The translations under genes were made by a program, and so were the position numbers. A DNA stretch of 64,000 nt, taken from NCBI RefSeq assembly GCF_007747655.1, contig NZ_CP036274.1, positions 124,001 through 188,000 of the forward strand, in the 5' to 3' direction. The stretch's first letter is position 1, and each line of letters opens with the position of its first letter. Shown here one piece after another: positions 8,950 to 17,969 of the stretch. The DNA comes from Anatilimnocola aggregata (GTDB lineage Bacteria; Planctomycetota; Planctomycetia; Pirellulales; Pirellulaceae). Below the pieces are notes generated by a model that was not told where the DNA came from, did not search any database, and worked only from the letters and a program-made list of their open reading frames with translations.

Positions 8950-11562
8950 ATGAAAGATTTCGTGCGCTGGGCCTTCTGTGCTCTGGGTTGCGCGCTGTGT
9001 TCGCAAATGTACGTGCTCGCCGCTAGCCCCGATTTCGAACGCGACGTCCTGCCGTTCCTTAAGCGGCACTGCTACACCTGCCATGATGCGAAGCAGGCGA
9101 AGGCCGGCTTCCGCATCGACCAGCTCGGCACGGATTTCCTCAGTGGCACGACTGCGGATGATTGGCACGAAGTCATCAACCAGATTAACAGTGGCGAAAT
9201 GCCGCCAGAGGATGAGGCTCGACCGGATGCAAAAGCGGCCTTTGCGGTTGTCGAATGGGTGGGTGCGAAACTCAAGGAAGCCGAGAAATTAGCCCGCATG
9301 AGCGGTGGACGCATCCTGATGCGGCGGCTGAACCGGCAGGAATACGCAAACACGTTGGGTGACCTGTTCCAGCTCGATCCGCATTTTGTCGAGAAGTTGA
9401 AACGCGAACTACCTGCGGATGGCAAGGCGGAAGGCTTCGACCGCATCGGGAGTGCGTTGTTTTTCGACCAGACGCAGATGCTCGGTTATCTCGACTGGGC
9501 CGATCAGATTGCCCACGAAGCGGTGCAGAGCGCGCCGCCGCAGACGGAGACCTATGTCTATGAAGCGGAAAAGCACCTGAACCGGAACGAAAGCCCGACC
9601 GTCGAAGTGGCGCAAGCTATCGACCATAAGATTCCTCTCGGCCCCACTTTTTACGCCAAGCAGGCCACCGGCATCGAGATGTGGGCCGGCCATGGTGGCA
9701 AACCCGATGAAGACAAAACGTGGGCGATGGTGCCGCATGGACCGCGTCCGGACCTGACGAAGCTGGTCAAGCGGGATGGCTATTACCGCGTGCGCGTTCA
9801 TGCCGGGGCCTCGCCCGGCGCGAGGGGCACGCCAGTGGTGATGCGCCTCACCTACGCCACCGGCACGCCGCTGGAGAGCGTCCACGATATTCCCATCCAG
9901 GGAACTCTGGAGAAGCCGGGCGTGGCGGAGTCGCTGCTGTTCTTGCGGGCCGGGCAGCCGGACCAGCAGAAGGGTTTGATGCCAACTTGGAACGGTATCA
10001 ACAACCTGCGCATCAACAATCCCGAATGGAACGCACTGCACCTGCGTTGGCTCCAGTCGCAGGGTAAAATTTCAAAAGCTGTGGCCGCACGGGACGATGC
10101 CGAAGTCACGCGACTAAAGGCCGAGCGCGAGCAGGTACTCAAGGATTTGAATGCCTTCACCGGGCCGCGCTGGATTCCGCACCCGACACAGGACCCGGCC
10201 ACTGCCCCCCGGCTCTTCTTGGACAAAATCGAAGTGGAAGGTCCGCTGCCAAAGGAATGGCCGCCGGCGAGCCATGTCGTGCTCGGGCTCGATGAGAAGA
10301 CACCGCAGGATGAGAACGGATTGCGATTGGTGTTCGCTCGGCTGCTGCCGCGAGCGTATCGTCGCCCGGTTGAATCAAAGGAGGTCGATAAGCTCGTGAG
10401 CCTCGCCGCCGGTGCCATGCAACGCGAGAAGCTGTCCTTTCCAGATGCACTGCGGCTGGGCCTGCAAACGATGCTCTGCTCGCCGGGCTTTGTTTTCATC
10501 CAGGAGCCGCAACCGCGCGCCGCTGACCCCGCCAAGGGGACGCGCCCTTTGAATGACTTCGAACTCGCGAGCCGCCTCTCCTATTTCCTCTGGAGCAGCT
10601 TGCCGGACGAGGAGCTGCTCGCGCTCGCGGCGAAAGGCGCACTCCGGCAACCCGCAATGCAACGCGCGCAGGTCACACGCATGTTGGCCGATGCGAAGAG
10701 CCGGCGTTTCGTCGAGAACTTCGCCGGTCAGTGGCTCGATGTGGAGCAATTCGGCAGCGTGGAGCCGGCAAAGGAATACAAAGACTATGACAACGCGCTG
10801 AAACTCGCCAGCCGCGAGGAGCCGCGGGCGTTTTTTCAACAGGTGCTCACGGAGAATCTGCCGGTCGCGAACTTCCTCGACTCCGAATTCCTCGTCATCA
10901 ACGAACGGCTCGCACGGCATTACGGCATTGAAGGTGTGAGCGGTGAGGCGTTTCAAAAAGTCGCGCTCACGCCGGAGCATCATCGCGGCGGCGTGCTCGG
11001 CATGGCAGGACTGCTGACCTTGCTGGCCGATGGCACCCGCACCTTGCCCGTGCGTCGTGGCGCGTGGGTCTTGGAAAAGCTGCTCAACGACCCGTCACCG
11101 CCTCCGCCGCCGAACGCGGGCGACATTCAGCCAAACACCGCTGGGAAGAACCTCAGCGTGCGCGAGCGTCTCCAATTGCACCGCAGCGAGCCGAACTGCG
11201 CGAGCTGCCATGCCAAGCTTGACTCCTATGGCCTCGCACTGGAAAACTACGACGCGGTCGGTGCCTGGCGCGAGCGGCAGAATGGCGAGGGCATCCAAGG
11301 ACCGAGAGCGCCCGTCATCGACGCCAGCGGCGCGCTCAAATCCGGACGCGCGTTCCAAGATCTCTCCGGCTACAAAGCCGCCTTGATGGCCGAGCAGGAC
11401 AAATTCAATCGCGCCTTTACAGAAAAACTGCTCACCTACGCGCTCGGCCGCCCCGTGGGCTATGTCGACCACGCCACCATTGAAACCATCCTGAAATCCG
11501 AGCCACGCCTGCAGTCGCTCGTGCAAGCGGTCGTCGCCTCCGAACCCTTTCAAACCAAATAA
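8950..11562 (+). CDS. Planctomycete cytochrome c protein (PSCyt1-DUF1587-DUF1592-DUF1588-DUF1585)
   Basis: The ATG at 8950 gives a signal peptide (FVRWAFCALGCALCS); the in-frame ATG at 8902 would leave a charged leader. The 870-residue protein shows the family order: PSCyt1 with C41xxC44-H45 (CYTCH), DUF1587 (MRRLNRQEYANTLGDLF), a central carbohydrate-binding-like region, DUF1595 (LLPRAYRRPV), DUF1592 (ELASRLSYFLWSSLPDEEL), DUF1588 with a second CASCH motif at about 750-754, and DUF1585 (LLTYALGRPVGY). The two CxxCH motifs predict covalent c-type hemes and periplasmic electron transfer. The substrate is unknown. The DUF1552 gene follows after 5 bases. Confidence 0.9.
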   Translation: MKDFVRWAFCALGCALCSQMYVLAASPDFERDVLPFLKRHCYTCHDAKQAKAGFRIDQLGTDFLSGTTADDWHEVINQINSGEMPPEDEARPDAKAAFAVVEWVGAKLKEAEKLARMSGGRILMRRLNRQEYANTLGDLFQLDPHFVEKLKRELPADGKAEGFDRIGSALFFDQTQMLGYLDWADQIAHEAVQSAPPQTETYVYEAEKHLNRNESPTVEVAQAIDHKIPLGPTFYAKQATGIEMWAGHGGKPDEDKTWAMVPHGPRPDLTKLVKRDGYYRVRVHAGASPGARGTPVVMRLTYATGTPLESVHDIPIQGTLEKPGVAESLLFLRAGQPDQQKGLMPTWNGINNLRINNPEWNALHLRWLQSQGKISKAVAARDDAEVTRLKAEREQVLKDLNAFTGPRWIPHPTQDPATAPRLFLDKIEVEGPLPKEWPPASHVVLGLDEKTPQDENGLRLVFARLLPRAYRRPVESKEVDKLVSLAAGAMQREKLSFPDALRLGLQTMLCSPGFVFIQEPQPRAADPAKGTRPLNDFELASRLSYFLWSSLPDEELLALAAKGALRQPAMQRAQVTRMLADAKSRRFVENFAGQWLDVEQFGSVEPAKEYKDYDNALKLASREEPRAFFQQVLTENLPVANFLDSEFLVINERLARHYGIEGVSGEAFQKVALTPEHHRGGVLGMAGLLTLLADGTRTLPVRRGAWVLEKLLNDPSPPPPPNAGDIQPNTAGKNLSVRERLQLHRSEPNCASCHAKLDSYGLALENYDAVGAWRERQNGEGIQGPRAPVIDASGALKSGRAFQDLSGYKAALMAEQDKFNRAFTEKLLTYALGRPVGYVDHATIETILKSEPRLQSLVQAVVASEPFQTK

Positions 11563-11567
11563 CTACC

Positions 11568-12932
11568 ATGAAAATCTTCAAACACTGCCCCATTGACCGC
11601 CGCACTTTCCTACGCGGCGCCGGCGTCGCACTCGCGCTGCCTTGGCTTGAATCTATGTCTTCGCTGTCGCGGGCGGCTTCGACGGCGGGCGGCATCACGG
11701 AGAGCGAGCGGCCGAAACGCGCCCTCTTTACCATGTGGGGCCTCGGCATGAACGGCCGCGATTTCACGCCCGCGAATACGGGCCACGATTGGAGCGTCAC
11801 GCCCATCCTCAAGCCCGTGGCACACCTGCGCGATGAGTTCACTCTCATCAGTGGCCTGAAGCTCACGCACTCCGGCGGCCACGGTGGTGACCGCACCTTT
11901 TTGACGGGCACCGCCACGCATAAAGCCGACGCGAAGCTCCGCATCTCCGCCGACCAGGAACTCGCCGAAGCCATCGGCAAGGCCACCCGTTTTCCCTCGC
12001 TCGTGCTCGGCGTACATCGCGGCACCGGCTTCGGCAGCGGCACCATAGACAAGACGCTCGCCTGGACCCGTGGCGGCACGCCCATCCCGGCAGAAAACCG
12101 TCCGCACATTCTCTTCGATAAGCTCTTCCGCGCGGAAAGCCCTGACGAAGTCGCTGCCCGCAAGGTCGGCGCCGACCGCACCGGCAGCGTGCTCGACGCC
12201 GTGCGTGACGAAGCCAAGCGCCTGCAAAACCGCCTCGGCAAAGAAGACCTGGCCAAGCTCGATGAATACTTCAACTCCATCCGCGACGTGGAGCAGAGCA
12301 TCGCCACCGACCTCGCGTGGCTCGATAAGCCGAAGCCCGAGGTCGCTCCGATCGACTTCGGCCAAAACGTGCAGGCGCTCGATCCCGAACTGCAAGCCAA
12401 AGGGAATTTCGATTACCGCCGCTACCAGCGCCTGATGTTCGACGTCATCACGCTCGCGCTGCAGACCGATAGCACTCGCGTCATCAACTACTATGCCCGT
12501 CGCGATCTCAACGATGGCACGCACTGTTACGCCTACAAAGGCTGTCCCTACGGTTATCATGAAATGACGCACCACGGCGAAGAGCCCGACAAGCTCAAGT
12601 GGCTGACCACTGTCGACACTTGGTACATGGAGGACTGGGCCTACTTCATCGAGAAGCTCAAGAGCGTGAAGGAAGGGGACGGCAGCCTGCTCGACCACAC
12701 CATGCTCGTCTGGGGTAGCAGCGGCGGCACTGTGAACGCGCACAACAACACCGAACTGCCCACCATGCTCGTCGGCGGCCACAAGCTCGGCATCAAGCAC
12801 CAAGGTCACTTGCTAAAGAAGCACGTTCGCCTCGGCAACCTCTGGCAGACCATGTTCGGCGTGATGGGCGTCGCGGTACCGAAAGATTTTCAAGGTGGCG
12901 AGGCCGACGGCGTCATCAAGGAACTCATATGA
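11568..12932 (+). CDS. DUF1552 (HXXSHH) family protein, Tat-exported
   Basis: The 454-residue protein starts with a twin-arginine leader, DRRTFLRGAGVALALPWLES, as is typical of DUF1552 proteins. The family core includes LISGLKLTHSGGH, a helical middle (SVLDAVRDEAKRLQNRLG, then SIRDVEQSI), and the C-terminal NTELPTMLVGGHKLG. The HxxSHH motif appears as HEMTHH, with Thr in place of Ser. The function of the family is unknown; it almost always follows a DUF1592-type gene, as here. Its stop overlaps the next start by 4 bases, so translation is likely coupled. Confidence 0.9.
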   Translation: MKIFKHCPIDRRTFLRGAGVALALPWLESMSSLSRAASTAGGITESERPKRALFTMWGLGMNGRDFTPANTGHDWSVTPILKPVAHLRDEFTLISGLKLTHSGGHGGDRTFLTGTATHKADAKLRISADQELAEAIGKATRFPSLVLGVHRGTGFGSGTIDKTLAWTRGGTPIPAENRPHILFDKLFRAESPDEVAARKVGADRTGSVLDAVRDEAKRLQNRLGKEDLAKLDEYFNSIRDVEQSIATDLAWLDKPKPEVAPIDFGQNVQALDPELQAKGNFDYRRYQRLMFDVITLALQTDSTRVINYYARRDLNDGTHCYAYKGCPYGYHEMTHHGEEPDKLKWLTTVDTWYMEDWAYFIEKLKSVKEGDGSLLDHTMLVWGSSGGTVNAHNNTELPTMLVGGHKLGIKHQGHLLKKHVRLGNLWQTMFGVMGVAVPKDFQGGEADGVIKELI

Positions 12933-15436
12933 ATCCGACTTGTACCGCATCGTTCTATTGCCGAGGCATGAGCTTGCTCGCGTTCGCCCTGCTGAACGTG
13001 CCATCGGTCGCTGCTGCTGATGATGCCGCCGTGGCTCCGTCTGTCACTGCATTTTTTCAGACGTACTGCATCGACTGCCATGGCCCCACGAAGCCAAAGG
13101 GCGACTTTCGCGTGGATGCGTTGAAGATTGCCGTGAACGCCGCTGACGCGGAGAACTGGCAGCTTGTGCTCGATAACCTGCAACTCGGCGAGATGCCGCC
13201 GAAGGACGCCAAGCAGCCGAAGCAAGCCGAGGTGGAGAAAGTCACAACTTGGATTCAAAACGAGCTGTCGCGTGCCGCGGCGGAACTCAAGGGGACCGGC
13301 GGCGAGGTAGTGTTGCGGCGGCTCAACCGTGTGGAATATCACAACACGATCGCTGACCTCTTCGACGTGCATGGAGACTTCACGGCGGGCTTTCCCGAGG
13401 ACCTGCGCGAGCACGGCTTCGACAACAACGGCGCGGCGCTCATGCTCTCGTCGGCGCAGATGCAGGAATACATGAAGGCCGCCGACTTCATCTTGGCTCG
13501 TGCCATCGCGCCTACCACTCGCCCCGAGACGAAGAGCAAGACCTTCACGCTACATGACGGTAATCGCAAAGCGATTGATGCTGCCGCGAAGAATCTCGCG
13601 ATGCGACTGGCGAAGTTCGACAGCCTGACACCGCAGGAAAAGGTTAACACACGCAAAATGGAAGAGTCGGTGAAGGCGAATCCCGATTCGTACGGCTATC
13701 GCTTCCCGGTGTGGGAGAACGGCACGCTACGACCGCCCAAACCAACGGACGGACCGCATCTCGATGCCGTGATGACCGTGCAGCAGTATTTCAGCGGAGA
13801 GCCCCAACTCGGCCTTCCCGCCGGGCGCGGCTGGTATCGAGTGAAAGCGGTCGCCTATGCGCTAAAGAACGATGGTAAGCCCGCGCGGCTTAAGTTCACC
13901 GTCGAAGAGGGTTATTCAGGCAAGCTGCCGAAAGCGGTGAGCGTCTTCGCCTTCACCGACGAGCAACCGCGCGAGGTCGAGGCCCGCTATTACATGGAGC
14001 CGGGCGACCGCGTGGTGTTCACGATCATGGATGGCGCACCGCACAGTCAGGGCCGTACAATGATTGACCAGCCGGGGCCGTTCATCGCCATCCGTTCCTT
14101 CAGCATTGAGGGACCGGTGTATGAAAGCTGGCCGCCGAAGGGGCATCGCACTTTGTTTGGCGACATCGATCCGACGCAGCCCACGCCGGAGAAAGCCGCC
14201 GCCATCGCGGCGAATCTCGCGCCGAAGCTCTTTCGCCGACCCGTGGATGATGCCTCTGTGGCGAAGTACCGAGCGCTGTATGAGAAGTTCGCGAAGACAA
14301 TGACGCACGACGAAGCGCTCCGTGGCATGCTGACCACGATGCTCGTCTCACCTCGATTTCTCTATCACGAAGAACCGCCAAACGGTCCCGACGCCTACGC
14401 CATTGCATCGAGGATGTCGTACTTCCTGTGGCGCTCCACGCCGGATGACGAATTGCTGAAGGCTGCGGCGGATGGCAGCTTGCTCGATGTCACGAAACGG
14501 CGCACGCAGGCCGAACGCATGTTGGCCGATGCTCGCTCTGCCCGCTTTGTGAATGACTTCACCGGCCAATGGCTGCGAGTGCGCGAAGTGGGCGTGATGA
14601 AGGCGAACGCCGACCTCTATCCCGAATACGATGCCGAACTCGAAGCCGCCATGCGCGGCGAGACAGAGCATTTCATATCGGAGATGTTTCGAAGCGATCT
14701 GCCGCTCGCCAATCTCATCGACTCCGATTGGGCCATGCTCAATCAGCGGCTCGCGAAACATTACGGCATCGAGGGCGTGGTCGGTCCTGATTTCCGTCGC
14801 GTGAGTTTGGACAAGTCAAAGACGGTGCGCGGCGGCTTGCTCACTCATGCGAGCATTCACGCGGTCACATCCAACGGCAGCACGACTTCACCGGTGATTC
14901 GCGGCACCTGGATGCTGGAAAAATTCCTCGGCACACCTGCGTCGCCACCACCACCGGATGTGCCCGCGATCGAACCGGACATTCGCGGTGCCACCACCAT
15001 CAAAGAGCAACTGGCGAAACATCGCGACATCGCCAGTTGCAATTCGTGTCACCGCAAGATCGACCCGCTCGGCTTCGCGCTGGAGAGCTTCGACGTCATC
15101 GGTGGCTGGAGGAATAACTACCGCGCCCTCGTTGAGCCGAGGCCCGGTGCTCGCGCCAAACTCTCCGACGGTCCACCCGTCGATTCTGCGGATGAATGGG
15201 CGGGCGTAGGGCGTTTCAACAGCTTCCAGGAGTTCCGCGAGTTGGTAAAGAAGCGGGAAGACCTCGTTGTACAAAACCTGACGCACCAACTCGCCACGTT
15301 CGCCCTTGGCCGTGCGCCAGGGTTTCCCGACCGCCAACCGCTGAAAGTCATCGCGACTCAAGTTCGCGAGAAGAAGAGCGGCCTGAAGTCGCTCGTGCTT
15401 GAACTCGTCTCCAGCCCCGTTTTCACCAATCCATAA
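12929..15436 (+). CDS. Planctomycete cytochrome c protein (PSCyt1-DUF1587-DUF1592-DUF1588-DUF1585)
   Basis: The start overlaps the previous stop (ATGA). The 835-residue product carries a signal peptide around residues 14-30 (MSLLAFALLNVPSVAAA). A c-type heme motif C47-IDC-H51 lies in PSCyt1, then DUF1587 (RRLNRVEYHNTIADLFDVHG), DUF1595 (LFRRPVDDASV), DUF1592 (ASRMSYFLWRSTPDDELL), DUF1588 with CNSCHRKIDPLGFALESFDV, and DUF1585 (LATFALGRAPGF). It is a paralog of the protein at 8950-11562. The central region contains GWYRVKAVAYALKND, a fold probably related to carbohydrate binding. Its DUF1552 partner starts 19 bases downstream. Confidence 0.9.
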   Translation: MNPTCTASFYCRGMSLLAFALLNVPSVAAADDAAVAPSVTAFFQTYCIDCHGPTKPKGDFRVDALKIAVNAADAENWQLVLDNLQLGEMPPKDAKQPKQAEVEKVTTWIQNELSRAAAELKGTGGEVVLRRLNRVEYHNTIADLFDVHGDFTAGFPEDLREHGFDNNGAALMLSSAQMQEYMKAADFILARAIAPTTRPETKSKTFTLHDGNRKAIDAAAKNLAMRLAKFDSLTPQEKVNTRKMEESVKANPDSYGYRFPVWENGTLRPPKPTDGPHLDAVMTVQQYFSGEPQLGLPAGRGWYRVKAVAYALKNDGKPARLKFTVEEGYSGKLPKAVSVFAFTDEQPREVEARYYMEPGDRVVFTIMDGAPHSQGRTMIDQPGPFIAIRSFSIEGPVYESWPPKGHRTLFGDIDPTQPTPEKAAAIAANLAPKLFRRPVDDASVAKYRALYEKFAKTMTHDEALRGMLTTMLVSPRFLYHEEPPNGPDAYAIASRMSYFLWRSTPDDELLKAAADGSLLDVTKRRTQAERMLADARSARFVNDFTGQWLRVREVGVMKANADLYPEYDAELEAAMRGETEHFISEMFRSDLPLANLIDSDWAMLNQRLAKHYGIEGVVGPDFRRVSLDKSKTVRGGLLTHASIHAVTSNGSTTSPVIRGTWMLEKFLGTPASPPPPDVPAIEPDIRGATTIKEQLAKHRDIASCNSCHRKIDPLGFALESFDVIGGWRNNYRALVEPRPGARAKLSDGPPVDSADEWAGVGRFNSFQEFRELVKKREDLVVQNLTHQLATFALGRAPGFPDRQPLKVIATQVREKKSGLKSLVLELVSSPVFTNP

Positions 15437-15455
15437 GGCCAACCAAGGCACACCC

Positions 15456-16709
15456 ATGAATACTCAACCGGCCCTCGCCTCCCGCCGCAGCTTCCTTCGC
15501 GGAGCTGGCGTCGCTCTCGGTTTGCCGTGGCTCGAATCGCTCGGCGGTATCGCCCATGCCGCGGCGGCTGGAAAAGAGCCACGCCGCCTGTTGCTGATCT
15601 GTCTGCCACTTGGCATCTACCGGGATTCGCTCATTCCGAAGCAATCCGGAGCTGGGTATGAACTGCCGGAGTATCTCGCCCCGTTGGCCGATCTCCGTGA
15701 TCGATTCACCATCGTCTCCGGTCTCGAACATCCGGGCGTCAGCGGTGGTCATGCCGCCCAGCCGCGCATCTTCACCGGCGTGCCTTCGGTCGAGCGGAAC
15801 CGTCGCTCGCTCGATCAGCATGTCGCCACCGCGCTCGGCCAGCACACTCGCTTTGACTCTCTCGCATTGAGTGCCGGGGCCAATGACTTTGGCTGGACCG
15901 ACGGCGGTAGTATGGTTCCGGCTGAGAAAAATGTCGGCGATGCTTTCGCCAGGCTGTTTGCCGAGGACGGCGCAGCCAACAAAACCAAAGTTCTCCGCGA
16001 GATCGGTCGCGGTAAGAGCATTCTCGACCACGTGCTGGATGAAGCGCGCGAACTGCAGTCACGGCTCTCCAAACGCGACCAGGAAAAACTCGCTGAGTAT
16101 TTCGAGTCCGTTCGCGCCACCGAGAAACGCCTCGTCAAGTCCGAGGAATGGATGCATCAGCCTAAGCCCAGCGTGAACTCCAAACCGCCGGCGCCCTTCG
16201 CCCCGGACGAGATCATCACCAACCTGCGCGGCGTCTGCGACCTGACCCATCTCGCCTTCAAGACTGACAGCACCCGCGTCATCACCTTTGGTTACTTCCG
16301 TCAGGACACTGTTGCTGTGCCCGGAGTAAACGTCGGCTATCACAACCTTTCTCATCATGGCCAGGACGAAGGGAACATCGCCCAACTGAAACGAGTCGAA
16401 CGGGCCTTCTTCGACGAGTTGAAGACACTGCTCACGAACCTGAAGAACACGAAGGAAGGCGATGCGAGTTTGCTGGACCGCACCACCATCCTCGTCACTT
16501 CCAATCTCGGTAGCGGCAACAGCCACAGCAATAAGGACTTGCCCGTGCTGCTCGCTGGAGGCCGCTTCAAACACGGACAGCATCTATCCTTCGCGCCCGG
16601 CGCGGTGCCATTGAGCAATCTGTACGTCAGCGTGCTGAACCAGCTTGGCTTTGATGACCAATCGTTCGGCACCTCGACCGGCGCACTGAAGGGGCTGACG
16701 GTCGCGTGA
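15456..16709 (+). CDS. DUF1552 (HXXSHH) family protein, Tat-exported
   Basis: The ATG at 15456 places the twin-arginine leader SRRSFLRGAGVALGLPWLES near the N-terminus; an earlier in-frame start at 15399 would overlap the upstream gene. The product has 417 residues. It is the only one of the five DUF1552 paralogs in the window with an exact HxxSHH motif (HNLSHH, about residue 295). Other family features are VSGLEHPGVSGGH, ILDHVLDEARELQSRLS and DLPVLLAGGRFKHG. It is presumed to work with the heme protein encoded immediately upstream; the reaction is unknown. Confidence 0.9.
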   Translation: MNTQPALASRRSFLRGAGVALGLPWLESLGGIAHAAAAGKEPRRLLLICLPLGIYRDSLIPKQSGAGYELPEYLAPLADLRDRFTIVSGLEHPGVSGGHAAQPRIFTGVPSVERNRRSLDQHVATALGQHTRFDSLALSAGANDFGWTDGGSMVPAEKNVGDAFARLFAEDGAANKTKVLREIGRGKSILDHVLDEARELQSRLSKRDQEKLAEYFESVRATEKRLVKSEEWMHQPKPSVNSKPPAPFAPDEIITNLRGVCDLTHLAFKTDSTRVITFGYFRQDTVAVPGVNVGYHNLSHHGQDEGNIAQLKRVERAFFDELKTLLTNLKNTKEGDASLLDRTTILVTSNLGSGNSHSNKDLPVLLAGGRFKHGQHLSFAPGAVPLSNLYVSVLNQLGFDDQSFGTSTGALKGLTVA

Positions 16710-16757
16710 CGTCCAATTTGAACTCCGCCACAACCACAAGCATTCCACGACATTCCC

Positions 16758-17888
16758 ATGAAATCACATACGCTCACGCTCGCCCTGATCCTCGTTGCTG
16801 CTACCGCCTTCGCCGCGGAAGACTCTCCCGAAGGGGCAAAGATTCGTGACTCCATTCCACTCGGCGGTGACTTCCAGCCGAGCCCGAGAGTGGGTGCGTT
16901 TGTCGTGGCGGGGCACGGAGCACGCATCATTGTGTCGAAGGATGATGGCCAGACGTGGAAGCAGGCCTTCTTCGCGGCACCGGGCGCCGACCACGGCCCG
17001 TGGGCCACGAGTTCCGTCGCCTACACCAGCGGCGTCTTCGCCGTGCCGGTGGCCTGGGGCGGGCCGACGATCTATCTGGCTTCCGATGATGTTGTGAACT
17101 GGCGGCACCTCACCAGCGGGGCAACGAAGCTGCCAGAAGGCAAAGGCGACCCGCGTTTGATGACCGGCTTCACCTGGGGGCTCGCCGGCGGCAACGGCGT
17201 CTTCGTTTCCAGCGGCTACATGACCTTCAGCGCCACGGCGGACCTGGGCAAGTCATTCACCTCCTTCGCCCTATGGGGCAAGTTCAAAGACGATCCTCGC
17301 GGCAAGTTGAACACGCATCACATCGGCACGGTGTATTGCGGCGACGCCAGCGGGCGTTTTCTCGCGCTCGGCGACAATCGCGGCGACACCGGACCCAAGT
17401 TCGGTCATCTCTTCGCCAGTGACGATCAAGGCAAGACCTGGAAATGGCTCGCGCCGAAAGGTCTCGACGCTTCGATCGGTCGCGGCAAGATGAAGTCCAA
17501 CGGCAAGCTGCTCGTTATGACCGACCCGATGGCTGCGAACACGTGGACAAGCGCCGATGCCGGCGAGACGTGGGACGGCCCTCACGCCACGGGCACGCAG
17601 CGAGCCACGCTCAGCGTCGTGAACGGCGAGTTTTGGCTCTGTGGCAAGAAGTCTCGCGCCAGTGCCGATGGCAAGACCTGGCGCGATCTCCCCGCCGCCG
17701 TTCCCGAAGGCCAAGTGATTGCCAGCGATAAGGGAACGCTCATCAGCATCCACCCGCAGCGATTCAACATCCTGCGCAGCACCGACGCCGGCCAGACTTG
17801 GCAAGAGGTTCACTCCTTTGTGCCCGCCGACATCAAGGGCGGCGCACAAGGCCTGCGTGATGGCGCATTCGGCCTTGTAGCGCCATGA
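16758..17888 (+). CDS. Secreted sialidase-like (Asp-box/BNR) beta-propeller protein
   Basis: The 376-residue product begins with a clear signal peptide (TLTLALILVAATAFA). Four Asp-box motifs are visible: SKDDGQTW, SDDQGKTW, SADAGETW and STDAGQTW. These mark a sialidase-like or photosynthesis-factor-like propeller. No catalytic sialidase arginine triad can be assigned by eye, so a binding or scaffold function is equally likely. It is the last gene of the block that follows the GntR-type regulator and lies 48 bases after the DUF1552 gene. Confidence 0.7.
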   Translation: MKSHTLTLALILVAATAFAAEDSPEGAKIRDSIPLGGDFQPSPRVGAFVVAGHGARIIVSKDDGQTWKQAFFAAPGADHGPWATSSVAYTSGVFAVPVAWGGPTIYLASDDVVNWRHLTSGATKLPEGKGDPRLMTGFTWGLAGGNGVFVSSGYMTFSATADLGKSFTSFALWGKFKDDPRGKLNTHHIGTVYCGDASGRFLALGDNRGDTGPKFGHLFASDDQGKTWKWLAPKGLDASIGRGKMKSNGKLLVMTDPMAANTWTSADAGETWDGPHATGTQRATLSVVNGEFWLCGKKSRASADGKTWRDLPAAVPEGQVIASDKGTLISIHPQRFNILRSTDAGQTWQEVHSFVPADIKGGAQGLRDGAFGLVAP

Positions 17889-17969
17889 ACGAGCCCAAAA
17901 GCCGCGTTCCCAATCAAAAAGTCTACCGATCCATCAAACGTAACTTCACCAAATGATTGGCACCGAGCG